Positions 33,954 through 41,640 of a DNA stretch of 52,898 nucleotides are shown here, piece after piece. Position 1 is the stretch's first letter. Every line of letters starts with the position of its first letter. The position numbers and the translations under genes are program-made. Source of the stretch: an uncultured Bacilli bacterium (lineage in GTDB: Bacteria > Bacillota_I > Bacilli_A > RF39 > UBA660). The notes beneath the pieces were generated by a model. That model was not told the origin of the DNA, ran no database searches, and saw nothing but the letters and a program-made list of their open reading frames with translations. The stretch spans positions 1 through 52,898 of the forward strand of contig CALVHX010000004.1 in the NCBI GenBank assembly GCA_944329195.1, read 5' to 3'.

Positions 33954-34723
33954 AATTAAGTAAAGTTTCGTATCAGGATAAAATAAAAGATATTAGTTAT
34001 GAATTTGAAGATGGTAAAATAACTAGTGTTATTTCATCTTCTGGAGGAGGAAAAACACTTTTTAGTTATTTATTAATTGGCCTTTTAAAAGCGGAAGGTG
34101 AGATTGATAATCCGTATGTAGGAAGGGAGCTCAGTTATGTTTTTCAAAGACCAGATGAAGCGTTTATCTTTAGTAGTGTAAGGGAAGAGATTGCTTTTGG
34201 TCTTAAAAAATATAATTATAAATTGGATGTTTTAGATAAAAGAATTGAAGATGCTCTTTCTATGGTTGGACTTCCTAAAAAAGTTTTGGATAAAAGTCCT
34301 TTTAGTCTATCAAGTGGTGAGAAAGAATTACTAGCTTTGGGTGTGACTTTGTCTTTAAATCCTAAAGTCATCATTTTAGATGATCCTACTGTCTATCTAG
34401 ATAATAAGAATAAGATGAGGTTATCAAAACTATTAAAGAAACTTAAAAATAATTATCATAAGACAATAATTCTCTTTACTGATGATTTGGATTTTGTCTT
34501 TGATGTCTCAGATAATTTTTTGCTTCTAAAGAAAGGAAAAGTAGTTAGCAGTGGGAATAAGAAGGATCTCCTAAATAGCGGTAGTAAAATAAAAAATGCA
34601 GGAATTGAAGTGCCTAAAATAATAGATTTTATAAATAATGTAAAAAAGAAAAAAAATGTTGATTTAGAACTTACTTTTGATATTAAAGAGCTTATGAAGG
34701 ATATTTATAGAAATGTTAAATAA
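33944..34723 (+). CDS. ecfA2: Energy-coupling factor ATPase EcfA2
   Basis: Second ECF ATPase, 259 residues. Walker A SSSGGGKT (31-38), Q-loop intact (VFQRPDEAFIF, Q68), signature LSSGE (122-126). The catalytic glutamate after Walker B is Asp (VIILDDPT, D147), and the switch histidine is Asp (LFTDDLD, D180). So this subunit supplies the good signature while its own ATP site lacks hydrolysing residues; EcfA1 shows the reverse. Start inside the 3' end of ecfA1, and the 3' end overlaps ecfT by 11 bases. Confidence 0.9.
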   Translation: MGIKLSKVSYQDKIKDISYEFEDGKITSVISSSGGGKTLFSYLLIGLLKAEGEIDNPYVGRELSYVFQRPDEAFIFSSVREEIAFGLKKYNYKLDVLDKRIEDALSMVGLPKKVLDKSPFSLSSGEKELLALGVTLSLNPKVIILDDPTVYLDNKNKMRLSKLLKKLKNNYHKTIILFTDDLDFVFDVSDNFLLLKKGKVVSSGNKKDLLNSGSKIKNAGIEVPKIIDFINNVKKKKNVDLELTFDIKELMKDIYRNVK

Positions 34724-35453
34724 TATTAGTTTGGGTAAATATATTTTAGGTGGCTCTATAGTTCATAAGCTTAGTCCTATATATAAGATATTGTCGTTAA
34801 TAATAATGATCGTAAGTTTATTTTTTATTGATAGTTACGAAGATATAATAATGCTTACTATGTATTTATTTCTTGCAATTTCTTATACTGATATTAGTAT
34901 TAAAGTTTATATAAAGAATATTTTGGGTATTAGAATATTTATATTATTTGTTTTGATTATTGACTTAATTTTTTTTAATAGTATAGATAGGATTATATTT
35001 GATTTGTTTAAACTATTGTTTATTGTTCTATATTCTAGTATCCTTACTATGACAACATCTATTATGGAAATGACTTATGGTATTGAAAAGATTCTTAGTC
35101 CTTTTGGCAGGGTTATACCAGTAAGAGATGTAGCTACAATCATAACTTTGACTTTAAGATATATTCCTTTAATTCACGATGAGGCATGTAGAGTAATTAG
35201 GGCGCAGAAATTTAGAGGAGTAAATTTTGATAGTAAGAATATAAAAGAAAAGATAGAGGCAATTAGTACAGTATTTATTCCGATATTTATTTTATCGTTA
35301 GAAAAGTTAGAAAAATTTGCCGATGTCATGGATATAAGGCTTTATAATTATAGTAAGTCGAGAACTAGTTACTTGTATAAAAAATTTGGACTTCTTGATT
35401 TGTTTTTACTTATTTTAAATATTTTAATATTGATAATAGTTATTATTTATTAA
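34713..35453 (+). CDS. ecfT: Energy-coupling factor transmembrane protein EcfT
   Basis: Membrane scaffold of the ECF transporter, 246 residues, with about five to six hydrophobic segments. It opens LGKYILGGSIVHKLSPIYKI, matching the usual 'G.Y..G.S.lH.LdPr.K' start. The coupling-helix region has RYIPLIHDEACRVIRAQKFRGV, corresponding to the conserved A-R-G-type motif that contacts the ATPases. ATG 34713 overlaps ecfA2. No substrate-binding S component lies in the window, so this is probably a shared (group II) ECF module. Confidence 0.92.
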   Translation: MLNNISLGKYILGGSIVHKLSPIYKILSLIIMIVSLFFIDSYEDIIMLTMYLFLAISYTDISIKVYIKNILGIRIFILFVLIIDLIFFNSIDRIIFDLFKLLFIVLYSSILTMTTSIMEMTYGIEKILSPFGRVIPVRDVATIITLTLRYIPLIHDEACRVIRAQKFRGVNFDSKNIKEKIEAISTVFIPIFILSLEKLEKFADVMDIRLYNYSKSRTSYLYKKFGLLDLFLLILNILILIIVIIY

Positions 35454-35468
35454 GAAAAGAGGAGTATT

Positions 35469-36209
35469 ATGAGATATTTGATGACAGTAAGTTACGATGG
35501 AACTGATTTCTATGGGTATCAGAAACAGCCTAAAATGAGAACTGTACAAGGCGAGATTGAAAAGGCCTTGAAAGAGATTAATGGTGGGAAAAAAGTTGAT
35601 ATTTGTGCTTCTGGTAGGACTGATGCTAAAGTTCATGCTCTAGCGCAAAAGATTCATTTTGATATGGAAAAAGATATTACTTCCGACAAATTACAAAAAG
35701 CTTTAAATAGCTTACTTCCCAATGATATTTTTGTAAAAAAATTAGAAGTTGTATCTGATTCTTTTCATGCTAGATTTTCGGCGATAGGGAAAGAGTATAT
35801 TTATTTACTTAATATGGGAGAATATAATCCCTTAGAAAGAAATTATGTATATCAGCATAATGAAAAGCTAGATGTCGTCGAAATGGAAAGGGCTATGAAG
35901 TATCTAGAAGGGATGCATAACTTTAAATCTTTTACTAAAGCGGATGATGAAAAAGATGATTATGTAAGAACTATTTCACAGACTAATTTGATTAGAGATG
36001 TCAAGGATGTCAATAAAATTACTCTTGTTTTTGTTGGTACTGGTTTTTTAAGATATCAGGTTAGAAATATGGTTGGTACTTTAATTTTAGTTGGTCAAGG
36101 CAAACTTAAGAGTGAAGAAATAATTGATATTTTACAAAAAGAGGATAGAAGATGTGCTGGAAAGACTGCTCCTGCTGAAGGACTATATTTAAAGAATGTC
36201 TTTTATTGA
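35469..36209 (+). CDS. truA: tRNA pseudouridine synthase A
   Basis: Enzyme of 246 residues that makes pseudouridine at positions 38-40 of tRNA anticodon stems. VSYDGTDFYGYQKQPKMRTV is the conserved start, and catalytic D52 lies in ASGRTDAKVHA. RFSAIGKEYIYLLN and GTGFLRYQVRNMVGTLI are also family motifs. AAGAGGAG lies 7 bases before the ATG. It follows ecfT by 15 bases, as in Bacillus. Confidence 0.95.
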   Translation: MRYLMTVSYDGTDFYGYQKQPKMRTVQGEIEKALKEINGGKKVDICASGRTDAKVHALAQKIHFDMEKDITSDKLQKALNSLLPNDIFVKKLEVVSDSFHARFSAIGKEYIYLLNMGEYNPLERNYVYQHNEKLDVVEMERAMKYLEGMHNFKSFTKADDEKDDYVRTISQTNLIRDVKDVNKITLVFVGTGFLRYQVRNMVGTLILVGQGKLKSEEIIDILQKEDRRCAGKTAPAEGLYLKNVFY

Positions 36210-36213
36210 TTCT

Positions 36214-36242
36214 TTACAAAGTGTGGCTTATATATTATAATT
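36214..36242 (+). promoter_or_regulatory. Promoter upstream of the thioredoxin-like gene
   Basis: TTTACA at 36214-36219, 17-bp spacer, TATAAT at 36237-36242, directly after truA. Confidence 0.75.
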
Positions 36243-36265
36243 AACTAGAAGAGGAAGTGATATGA

Positions 36266-36790
36266 ATGGGAAGAGAGCTTAAAAGAAAACAAGCAAAAAG
36301 AGAAGGTAAAAATGTTAGAGAAGTTCAAAAGATAAATAGAGATAAACCTATGAAACCTAGCACTTTTATTGCTATAATAGTAGGATTAATATTGTGTTTT
36401 GTCATTTTGTACATTCTTACTGGTGTATTTGTTACAAAGGAAATTAAATGGTTTGAGAAAGATGAAGATACTACTGATGATATTAGCACAATTACTAATA
36501 AAATTTTAGCGGTGGAATCTTTAAGACAAGTGGAAGAAGAGTACTATGTATATTTTTATAATCCAGAAGAAGAAGACGTGGTGGTAAGCTCAAAGGTTTC
36601 TGATTTGAGTAAGGTCTATCGTGTCGATCTATCTGATGATTTTAATAGTAACTATATTGGAGAGGTATCTTCGGGAATTGTTGATGATATAAGTGATTTA
36701 AGAGTTATTGATCCTACTGTCATTAAGGTTGTGTCTGGTGCAATTACAGAAATTTATAGTGGTAGAGAAGAAATTAGCTCTATTGAGTAG
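36266..36790 (+). CDS. Membrane-anchored protein with possible thioredoxin-like fold
   Basis: Protein of 174 residues. A basic N-terminus (GRELKRKQAKREGKNVREVQ) and one membrane helix (about 33-57) put the C-terminal part outside. That part reads EEEYYVYFYNPEEEDVV, VYRVDLSDDFNS, VIDPTVIKVVSGAITEIYSG, which follows the strand pattern of thioredoxin-like domains (YYVYFY for the first strand, a D-P-T cis-proline-like site, then a G-x-x-x-E-x-Y-x-G hairpin). No CxxC is present, so it is not a redox enzyme. The fold is my inference; no family name is certain. AGGAAGTGAT precedes the ATG. Confidence 0.6.
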   Translation: MGRELKRKQAKREGKNVREVQKINRDKPMKPSTFIAIIVGLILCFVILYILTGVFVTKEIKWFEKDEDTTDDISTITNKILAVESLRQVEEEYYVYFYNPEEEDVVVSSKVSDLSKVYRVDLSDDFNSNYIGEVSSGIVDDISDLRVIDPTVIKVVSGAITEIYSGREEISSIE

Positions 36791-36807
36791 TTATGAGAGG
36801 TGTAGTT

Positions 36808-37317
36808 ATGCAGAAATTATATTTAGATTGTGATGGTGTTATATTGGATACTATTGTCGGACCTTATAAGATTTTGGCTGAAATGGGTATTTCTGAAGAA
36901 GAAGACGTTAGAGCTTTTTATAGACAAATCGATTGGAAAAGCTTGATTATTCAGTCGGGAGAAATAGATAATGCGTGTCAAAAAATCGAGGCTCTTCGTG
37001 AGTGTGGTCTATTTGACATAAGTATTTTGAGTCATGTTAATTCTGATAATGAAGCTTCTGCGAAAAAAGAATATTTTGCATATAAGCTTCCCGGTATAGA
37101 AGTAATAACTGTTCCTAAAGGTATCGAAAAAGCTGACTTTGTTAAGGCAAATGGTGCAATACTAGTCGATGATTATTTGCCTAATTTGGAATATTGGTCC
37201 GAAAAAGGTGGCATTTCTATTAAGTTTTCTGATTCTGGAAAAGTGTGTAAATTTGAAACTATTACTTCTTTGCTTGAGTTAATTAATGGATGTAAAGTTA
37301 AGGAGAGAGTAAGATGA
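36808..37317 (+). CDS. HAD-superfamily 5'-nucleotidase-like protein
   Basis: Probable phosphatase of 169 residues. Motif I is LDCDGVILDT (nucleophile D7, acid D9), and the C-terminal metal motif IV is LVDDYLPNLEYW. ILSHVNS supplies a Ser in the motif II position and KADFVKANGAI a Lys for motif III. The order and the short cap are like the NT5C deoxyribonucleotidase group (PF06941). AGAGGTG precedes the ATG at 36808; a further ATG at 36793 overlaps that site. Its stop overlaps hisS by 4 bases. The natural substrate is unknown. Confidence 0.75.
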   Translation: MQKLYLDCDGVILDTIVGPYKILAEMGISEEEDVRAFYRQIDWKSLIIQSGEIDNACQKIEALRECGLFDISILSHVNSDNEASAKKEYFAYKLPGIEVITVPKGIEKADFVKANGAILVDDYLPNLEYWSEKGGISIKFSDSGKVCKFETITSLLELINGCKVKERVR

Positions 37318-38597
37318 AACTTATTAATGTAAAAGGTACTGAAGATAGTCTTCCTAATAAAGAAGTTACCAAAAGAAAAGTTATTAATACTTTGACTGAT
37401 ACTTTTGAAAAATATGGATATTTACCTCTCGATACCTCTATTTTGTGTTACTATGATTTACTTTCTTCTAAATATGCAGGAGGCAGTGAAATTTTAAAAG
37501 AGGTATATACACTAAAAGATCAGGGAAATAGGAATTTAGGACTTAGATACGATCTTACAGTTCCTTTTTCTAAAGTTATTGGTATGAATGTAGGAAAAGA
37601 GATTACTTTACCTTTTAAGAGGTACGAAGTAGGCAAGGTATTTAGAGATGGTCCTGTCAAATTGGGTCGCGCAAGAGAGTTTTATCAATGTGATGTCGAT
37701 GTTTGCGGAATAGAAGGTAGCTATATAGAAGCTGAAATGTTATCTATGACGGTTGCTTGTTATAAAAAACTTGGTATTAATGTCGACATTGAAGTCAACA
37801 ATAGAAAGCTTTTAGAGGGATTTATTATTGCCAGTGGTATTGACGATGAATTATCTAGTAAAGTAATATTAGCGGTTGATAAGCTTGCTAAAATTGGTGA
37901 AGAGGGAGTTAAAAAAGAGCTTTTTGATTATGCTATTCCTACAGAGCAATTAGATAAACTTTTTGGCTTTTTTAAGCTATCTATTAGTGATTTAGATAGT
38001 CTTAATATAAATAATGATATTTTCCTCGAAGGTAGAGAAGAAATTAAGGAACTATTTTCTTATATTGATGGACTTGGTCTTGAAGAATGTAAGTTTACTC
38101 CGTATTTAGCAAGAGGACTTGAAATATATACTGGTACTGTTTGGGAAGTATTTGATAGAGAAAAAAGATTGACTTCCGCAATTGGTGGCGGAGGAAGATA
38201 TGATAAGATTATTACTAATTTTATTAATGATGGTAATACTTATCCAGCTGTTGGGATTTCTTTTGGTATTGTTCCAATATGTGAAATACTTGGAAAGAAA
38301 GATACTAAAGCGCCATATGATATGCTTATTATTCCGATGGGTACAGAGCTTGCAAGTTTGAAACTGGCTAATAGTCTTCGTGATAAAGGAATTAAAGTAA
38401 TGATTGAAATGAGTGGTAGAAAATTAAAAAAGGTTCTAGAGTCCGCTGATAAGAATGGTGTTGCTTATGTTGCTATAATAGGTGATAATGAAATTAATAG
38501 TGGTACGTTAGAAATTAAAGATATGATATATAATAAAAAAATAAAAGTAGGAATAAAAGATATTGATGGAATATGTGAAATAATAACAAAAAGATGA
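37314..38597 (+). CDS. hisS: Histidine--tRNA ligase
   Basis: Class II synthetase of 427 residues. Motif 2 region RYEVGKVFRDGPVKLGRAREFYQCDVDVCG, quoted here in parts RYEVGKVFRDGPVKLG and FYQCDVDVCG, is of the archaeal/eukaryotic-like type rather than the common bacterial 'FRhERPQaGRyRQFhQ'. The histidine motifs are YLARGLEIYTGTVWEVF and AIGGGGRYDKII. An anticodon-binding domain (about 335-427) confirms it is a full HisRS and not the HisZ regulator. ATG overlaps the preceding stop. It ends with TGA. aspS, a common neighbour, is absent. Confidence 0.92.
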   Translation: MKLINVKGTEDSLPNKEVTKRKVINTLTDTFEKYGYLPLDTSILCYYDLLSSKYAGGSEILKEVYTLKDQGNRNLGLRYDLTVPFSKVIGMNVGKEITLPFKRYEVGKVFRDGPVKLGRAREFYQCDVDVCGIEGSYIEAEMLSMTVACYKKLGINVDIEVNNRKLLEGFIIASGIDDELSSKVILAVDKLAKIGEEGVKKELFDYAIPTEQLDKLFGFFKLSISDLDSLNINNDIFLEGREEIKELFSYIDGLGLEECKFTPYLARGLEIYTGTVWEVFDREKRLTSAIGGGGRYDKIITNFINDGNTYPAVGISFGIVPICEILGKKDTKAPYDMLIIPMGTELASLKLANSLRDKGIKVMIEMSGRKLKKVLESADKNGVAYVAIIGDNEINSGTLEIKDMIYNKKIKVGIKDIDGICEIITKR

Positions 38598-38620
38598 AAG
38601 TATAATGGAAGCTTTTTTGG

Positions 38621-38662
38621 CAGATAATTAGTGTTATTATAAATTAATTTATCTGTTTTTTT
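38621..38662 (+). terminator. Terminator after hisS
   Basis: Stem CAGATAA (38621-38627) / TTATCTG (38649-38655), 21-nt loop, seven T. The remaining bases to 38760 show nothing distinct. Confidence 0.65.
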
Positions 38663-38760
38663 GTGTATGCTTGATATTCATATTTTAAGTAATTATATTT
38701 AATGTAGCTACTTTTTATTTTTTTGTTACTAATATTTTGTAGTTTTACGGTGATATTATA

Positions 38761-38789
38761 TTGCAAAATTACTAATAATTTGTTATTAT
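38761..38789 (+). promoter_or_regulatory. Promoter of the TasA-like operon
   Basis: TTGCAA at 38761-38766, 17-bp spacer, TATTAT at 38784-38789 with TG one base before. AAGGAGTG precedes the ATG at 38815. Confidence 0.7.
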
Positions 38790-38814
38790 ATTTATAGTAA
38801 GGAGTGTCCTAAAT

Positions 38815-39477
38815 ATGAAAGAAAATAAACTGAATGTATTTTTATTAATAACTTCTGTTCTTAGTATTTCTGTATTAGTAGTAGGGGCTACTTATTCTTT
38901 TTTTACAATGTCTGCGATGAGTAGGGTTAATGCTGTTTCTGTAGAAGCTGGAAAAGTTCAACTTGGACTTGGTGTTTCTCCTATATATACTGGTTATAAA
39001 TTAATTCCAATGAATGATGATGATGTAATGAAGGCATATAATCAAAAATGTTTGGATGATGTTGGAAGTGGTGCTTGCTTGGCTTATGGAGTTGAGGTTT
39101 TTAATTATTCCGATAGTCAAGATATTATAGGGAGAATTGACTTTAATATGAATGGAATATCTAATTTGAGTTATCTTGTTTTAGATGAAAATGGGAATCC
39201 CTATTTAAATACTACTAAGGTAGCTGGAGATGGAACTAACATGTCTCTTGGTAGTAGTTTTACTTTAAGTGAAGGTAGTAGTACTATGCCTTTTTCGAGA
39301 AAGTTTGTTCTTATTATTTGGATTAGTAACTTAGATAGAGATCAAAATGCTGATGATATGGGTGGTAATTTTTCTGCCACTGTGACTTATTCATCAGTTT
39401 TGGGAGGCAGAATTACCGCTACTGTAGATGGCGAAAAGGAAACTAATAGACAGACTGCTCTTATGGGGGATGATTAA
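38815..39477 (+). CDS. TasA/camelysin-like secreted protein (first copy)
   Basis: Exported protein of 220 residues. The N-terminus has a hydrophobic signal helix (about 9-30) ending VVGATYSFFT, the form of SipW-processed TasA/camelysin signals (GATxAxF). The mature part is beta-rich: GKVQLGLGVS, then YKLIPMNDDDVMKAYNQKCL, CLAYGVEVFNYSDSQDI, FVLIIWISNLDRDQNADDMG, GNFSATVTYSS. Two cysteines (about 83 and 92) are shared with the next protein. TasA forms biofilm amyloid fibres and camelysin is a surface protease-like protein in Bacillus; which, if either, fits here is unknown. No sipW is in the window. Confidence 0.65.
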   Translation: MKENKLNVFLLITSVLSISVLVVGATYSFFTMSAMSRVNAVSVEAGKVQLGLGVSPIYTGYKLIPMNDDDVMKAYNQKCLDDVGSGACLAYGVEVFNYSDSQDIIGRIDFNMNGISNLSYLVLDENGNPYLNTTKVAGDGTNMSLGSSFTLSEGSSTMPFSRKFVLIIWISNLDRDQNADDMGGNFSATVTYSSVLGGRITATVDGEKETNRQTALMGDD

Positions 39478-39478
39478 T

Positions 39479-40099
39479 ATGGACAGAAAACTTTTTGGCA
39501 TGGTCTGTTTTGTTTTGGCGATAGTTATTATTGTTACTAGTGGTGCTTCTTTTGCTTATTATACATCATCTGATACTGATGATAATATTAGCGGTACTGT
39601 TAATGATTTTGATGTCGATATGGTAATTAATACTGTTTATCAAGCAGACCAATTGATTCCTTTGAATAATAGTTTAGTTAAATCGGCAATTTCTAAATCT
39701 AGTAATAAATGTATTGATAATAATGGTTATGAATCTTGTTCTTTATTTACGTTAACACTTAAAAATAGTGGCGATCCACAAGTACTTAATGGTTATATTA
39801 TCACAAATAGTTCTACTTATGTTACAGATAACTTGAAGTTTCAAATATATGACTCTAATTTTAATGCTGTTACGGATGTTATTAGTATATCTAGAACTAT
39901 TGATGAAAAAGTTTATTTTACTAAGAATTCGAGTATTGTTGGAACGGCTGTCAATAATGCTGATGTTGTATATTATTTAGTTATATGGCTTACAGAGACA
40001 GGTAGTGTTCAAAATGATGATTATGGTAGGAGTTTTACTGGAAAAGTTGGTTTTGAGTCAATACATGGTGAAAATTTAACGGCATCTTTTTCTACTTAA
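39479..40099 (+). CDS. TasA/camelysin-like secreted protein (second copy)
   Basis: Exported protein of 206 residues, a divergent relative of the preceding gene. Signal helix (about 6-24) ends VTSGASFAYYTSS, again the GAxFAxY/F form. Shared elements are ADQLIPLNN, SNKCIDNNGYESCSLFTLTL with two cysteines, YYLVIWLTETGSVQNDDYG and SFTGKVGFES. ATG 39479 is one base after the preceding stop with GGGGGATGAT as ribosome site; an ATG at 39428 would overlap the first gene. The two proteins probably act together as a surface fibre or scaffold (inference). A terminator follows. Confidence 0.65.
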   Translation: MDRKLFGMVCFVLAIVIIVTSGASFAYYTSSDTDDNISGTVNDFDVDMVINTVYQADQLIPLNNSLVKSAISKSSNKCIDNNGYESCSLFTLTLKNSGDPQVLNGYIITNSSTYVTDNLKFQIYDSNFNAVTDVISISRTIDEKVYFTKNSSIVGTAVNNADVVYYLVIWLTETGSVQNDDYGRSFTGKVGFESIHGENLTASFST

Positions 40100-40101
40100 T
40101 T

Positions 40102-40144
40102 AATATACTGTAACATAAAATGGTTGACAGTATATTTTTTTTAT
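40102..40144 (+). terminator. Terminator of the TasA-like operon, overlapping the rpsP promoter
   Basis: Nine- to ten-bp stem 40103-40111 / 40127-40136 (ATATACTGT core), 15-nt loop, long T run. Confidence 0.75.
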
Positions 40145-40152
40145 GATAGAAT
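40124..40152 (+). promoter_or_regulatory. Promoter of rpsP-khpA
   Basis: TTGACA at 40124-40129, 17-bp spacer, TAGAAT at 40147-40152. The -35 box lies in the right arm of the preceding terminator, and its T run is the spacer. Confidence 0.8.
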
Positions 40153-40175
40153 TTTTATAGAAAGAGAGGGATATT

Positions 40176-40448
40176 ATGGCAGTTAAAATAAGACTTAAGA
40201 GAATGGGAGCAAAGAAAGCACCTTTTTATCGTGTAGTAGTAGCGGATTCAAGAAGTCCAAGAGATGGTAAATTTATTGAAAATATTGGTACTTATAATCC
40301 TCTTGCTACACCAGCGGAAGTTAAAATTGATGAAGAGGCCGCTATTAAATGGCTTAATAATGGTGCAATACCTACTGATACGGTTAAAAGTTTATTTAGT
40401 AAAATGGGAATTATGGAAAAATTTCATAATTTAAAACAAGGTAAATAA
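40176..40448 (+). CDS. rpsP: 30S ribosomal protein S16
   Basis: Ribosomal protein of 90 residues. [40 protein letters not shown] and [20 protein letters not shown] are diagnostic. AGAGAGGG precedes the ATG. It overlaps khpA by one base, the conserved Firmicute rpsP-khpA pair; rimM and trmD, which normally follow, are missing here. Confidence 0.97.
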   Translation: MAVKIRLKRMGAKKAPFYRVVVADSRSPRDGKFIENIGTYNPLATPAEVKIDEEAAIKWLNNGAIPTDTVKSLFSKMGIMEKFHNLKQGK

Positions 40449-40696
40449 TGAATTTAGTAGAACTTACAGAATTAATTATTAAAAAATTAGTGATTGATTC
40501 AGATTCGGTATCAGTAAAGGAATTTGAGTCTGATGATGAAAATACAGTATTGATAGAAGTTATGGTTAGTAGTGATGAGATGGCTAAAGTTATAGGTCAT
40601 GCTGGTAAGACTATTAATGCAATTAGAACTATTGTTCAGGCTGCTTCTTTTAATCATGATAATAAATTAGTTAAAATCAACGTTGACTCATATTAA
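40448..40696 (+). CDS. khpA: RNA-binding protein KhpA
   Basis: KH-domain protein of 82 residues. The RNA-binding GxxG loop is VIGHAGKTINAIRTIVQAAS. KhpA pairs with KhpB/Jag and binds many transcripts, influencing cell elongation in streptococci. It is co-translated with rpsP (TAATG overlap). A terminator follows immediately after its stop. Confidence 0.93.
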   Translation: MNLVELTELIIKKLVIDSDSVSVKEFESDDENTVLIEVMVSSDEMAKVIGHAGKTINAIRTIVQAASFNHDNKLVKINVDSY

Positions 40697-40721
40697 TAGA
40701 ACTATCAAGTTCTATTTTTTG
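40696..40721 (+). terminator. Terminator of rpsP-khpA
   Basis: Perfect 8-bp stem ATAGAACT (40696-40703) / AGTTCTAT (40708-40715), 4-base loop, T run. Confidence 0.85.
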
Positions 40722-40726
40722 ATGTA

Positions 40727-40765
40727 ATAAAAAAAGATGACAGAAGTTTTTAGAAGTGTCATCTT
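40727..40765 (-). terminator. Terminator of the unknown helical protein gene (minus strand)
   Basis: Nine-bp stem 40734-40742 / 40757-40765 (AAGATGACA / TGTCATCTT), extended inside by GAAG/CTTC-like pairing; T run on the minus strand. Confidence 0.75.
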
Positions 40766-40770
40766 AAATT

Positions 40771-41583
40771 CTATTTTTTTCTTATTCTTCCTTTACCAGT
40801 AGGAATTGTAATTGGCATATTTATGCCATTTGTCTTATTTTCGAGTGTTTTTTTGGTTAATCTTGTTAGTTTGTGATGTTGGAAATAGTTATATAGTTCA
40901 TTTGCTTCTTGTGAAGTAGATGCTTGGGCTATTGTAGTTGCACATAATATTGAGCTTTGTGTAATTACTTGATTTGTATTTAAAAATTCATGTACTAGGT
41001 TTGCTATTTCACTATCTGAAATTTCTAATATTGTGAGTATATAATTATTTATATCTGGTGTTGGTATATCTTTTTTTCTTGGATTTAACTTTTCACATAA
41101 AATAAACATTAGTTTTGCTTGATATTCTTCGCGAGTAAATTCGATTTTTTGTGCAATGGAATAGGCAATATCATATTTTAGTGCATTATCATTTGTTAGT
41201 ATTTTGTAAATATAGCGGGCTTTAAATTCTTTGTTTGCTTCTAGAATCATCGATATTCCAAAAAATGTAAGACCATTTTTTTTAATTTTTGGGTTTACTA
41301 AAAGTCCACTGATATAATAATATTTTGTTAATTCTTTGTTTTTCCCGAGGTGACCTAGTATCTCCATATAGTCATATAGTGATATTTTTTCATATGGCTT
41401 TTTGCCTTTTGCAACTATTTTGTCTGGATGTTTTTGAAAATCATAAGATAGTTTTGCATTTAAAGTTAATATTTTATTCATTATATCAAGTGTAAAACCA
41501 TCTGTATGTAATTGATGTGCTAGTTCCATTTCCCTTATAACATCTAAAGTATCTTTATCTTCTGTAGTAGGTATATCTATCAT
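40771..41583 (-). CDS. Hypothetical all-helical protein
   Basis: Protein of 270 residues with no recognised family. It looks soluble and mostly helical, with several amphipathic stretches such as MNKILTLNAKLSYDFQKH, YEKISLYDYMEILGHLGKNK, FKARYIYKILTNDNALKYDI and EIANLVHEFLNTNQ, about 30-40 residues apart, suggesting a repeat-type helical scaffold. The tail is basic (TGKGRIRKK) and could touch nucleic acid. AGAGGGA precedes the ATG. It is a single-gene unit with its own terminator, divergent from eno. Confidence 0.7.
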   Translation of the reverse strand: MIDIPTTEDKDTLDVIREMELAHQLHTDGFTLDIMNKILTLNAKLSYDFQKHPDKIVAKGKKPYEKISLYDYMEILGHLGKNKELTKYYYISGLLVNPKIKKNGLTFFGISMILEANKEFKARYIYKILTNDNALKYDIAYSIAQKIEFTREEYQAKLMFILCEKLNPRKKDIPTPDINNYILTILEISDSEIANLVHEFLNTNQVITQSSILCATTIAQASTSQEANELYNYFQHHKLTRLTKKTLENKTNGINMPITIPTGKGRIRKK

Positions 41584-41640
41584 CTTTTATCCCTCTTTCT
41601 ATCGCGCTATATTATATAGTAAATATGCTTATTTGTCAAA

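Noticed and set aside
37314-38597. HisZ (ATP phosphoribosyltransferase regulatory subunit)
   Set aside because: The anticodon-binding domain and both histidine motifs are present, so it is a full synthetase.
38598-38814. Riboswitch ahead of the TasA-like operon
   Set aside because: After the hisS terminator only AT-rich sequence and a promoter close to the start are present; no leader long enough for a riboswitch.
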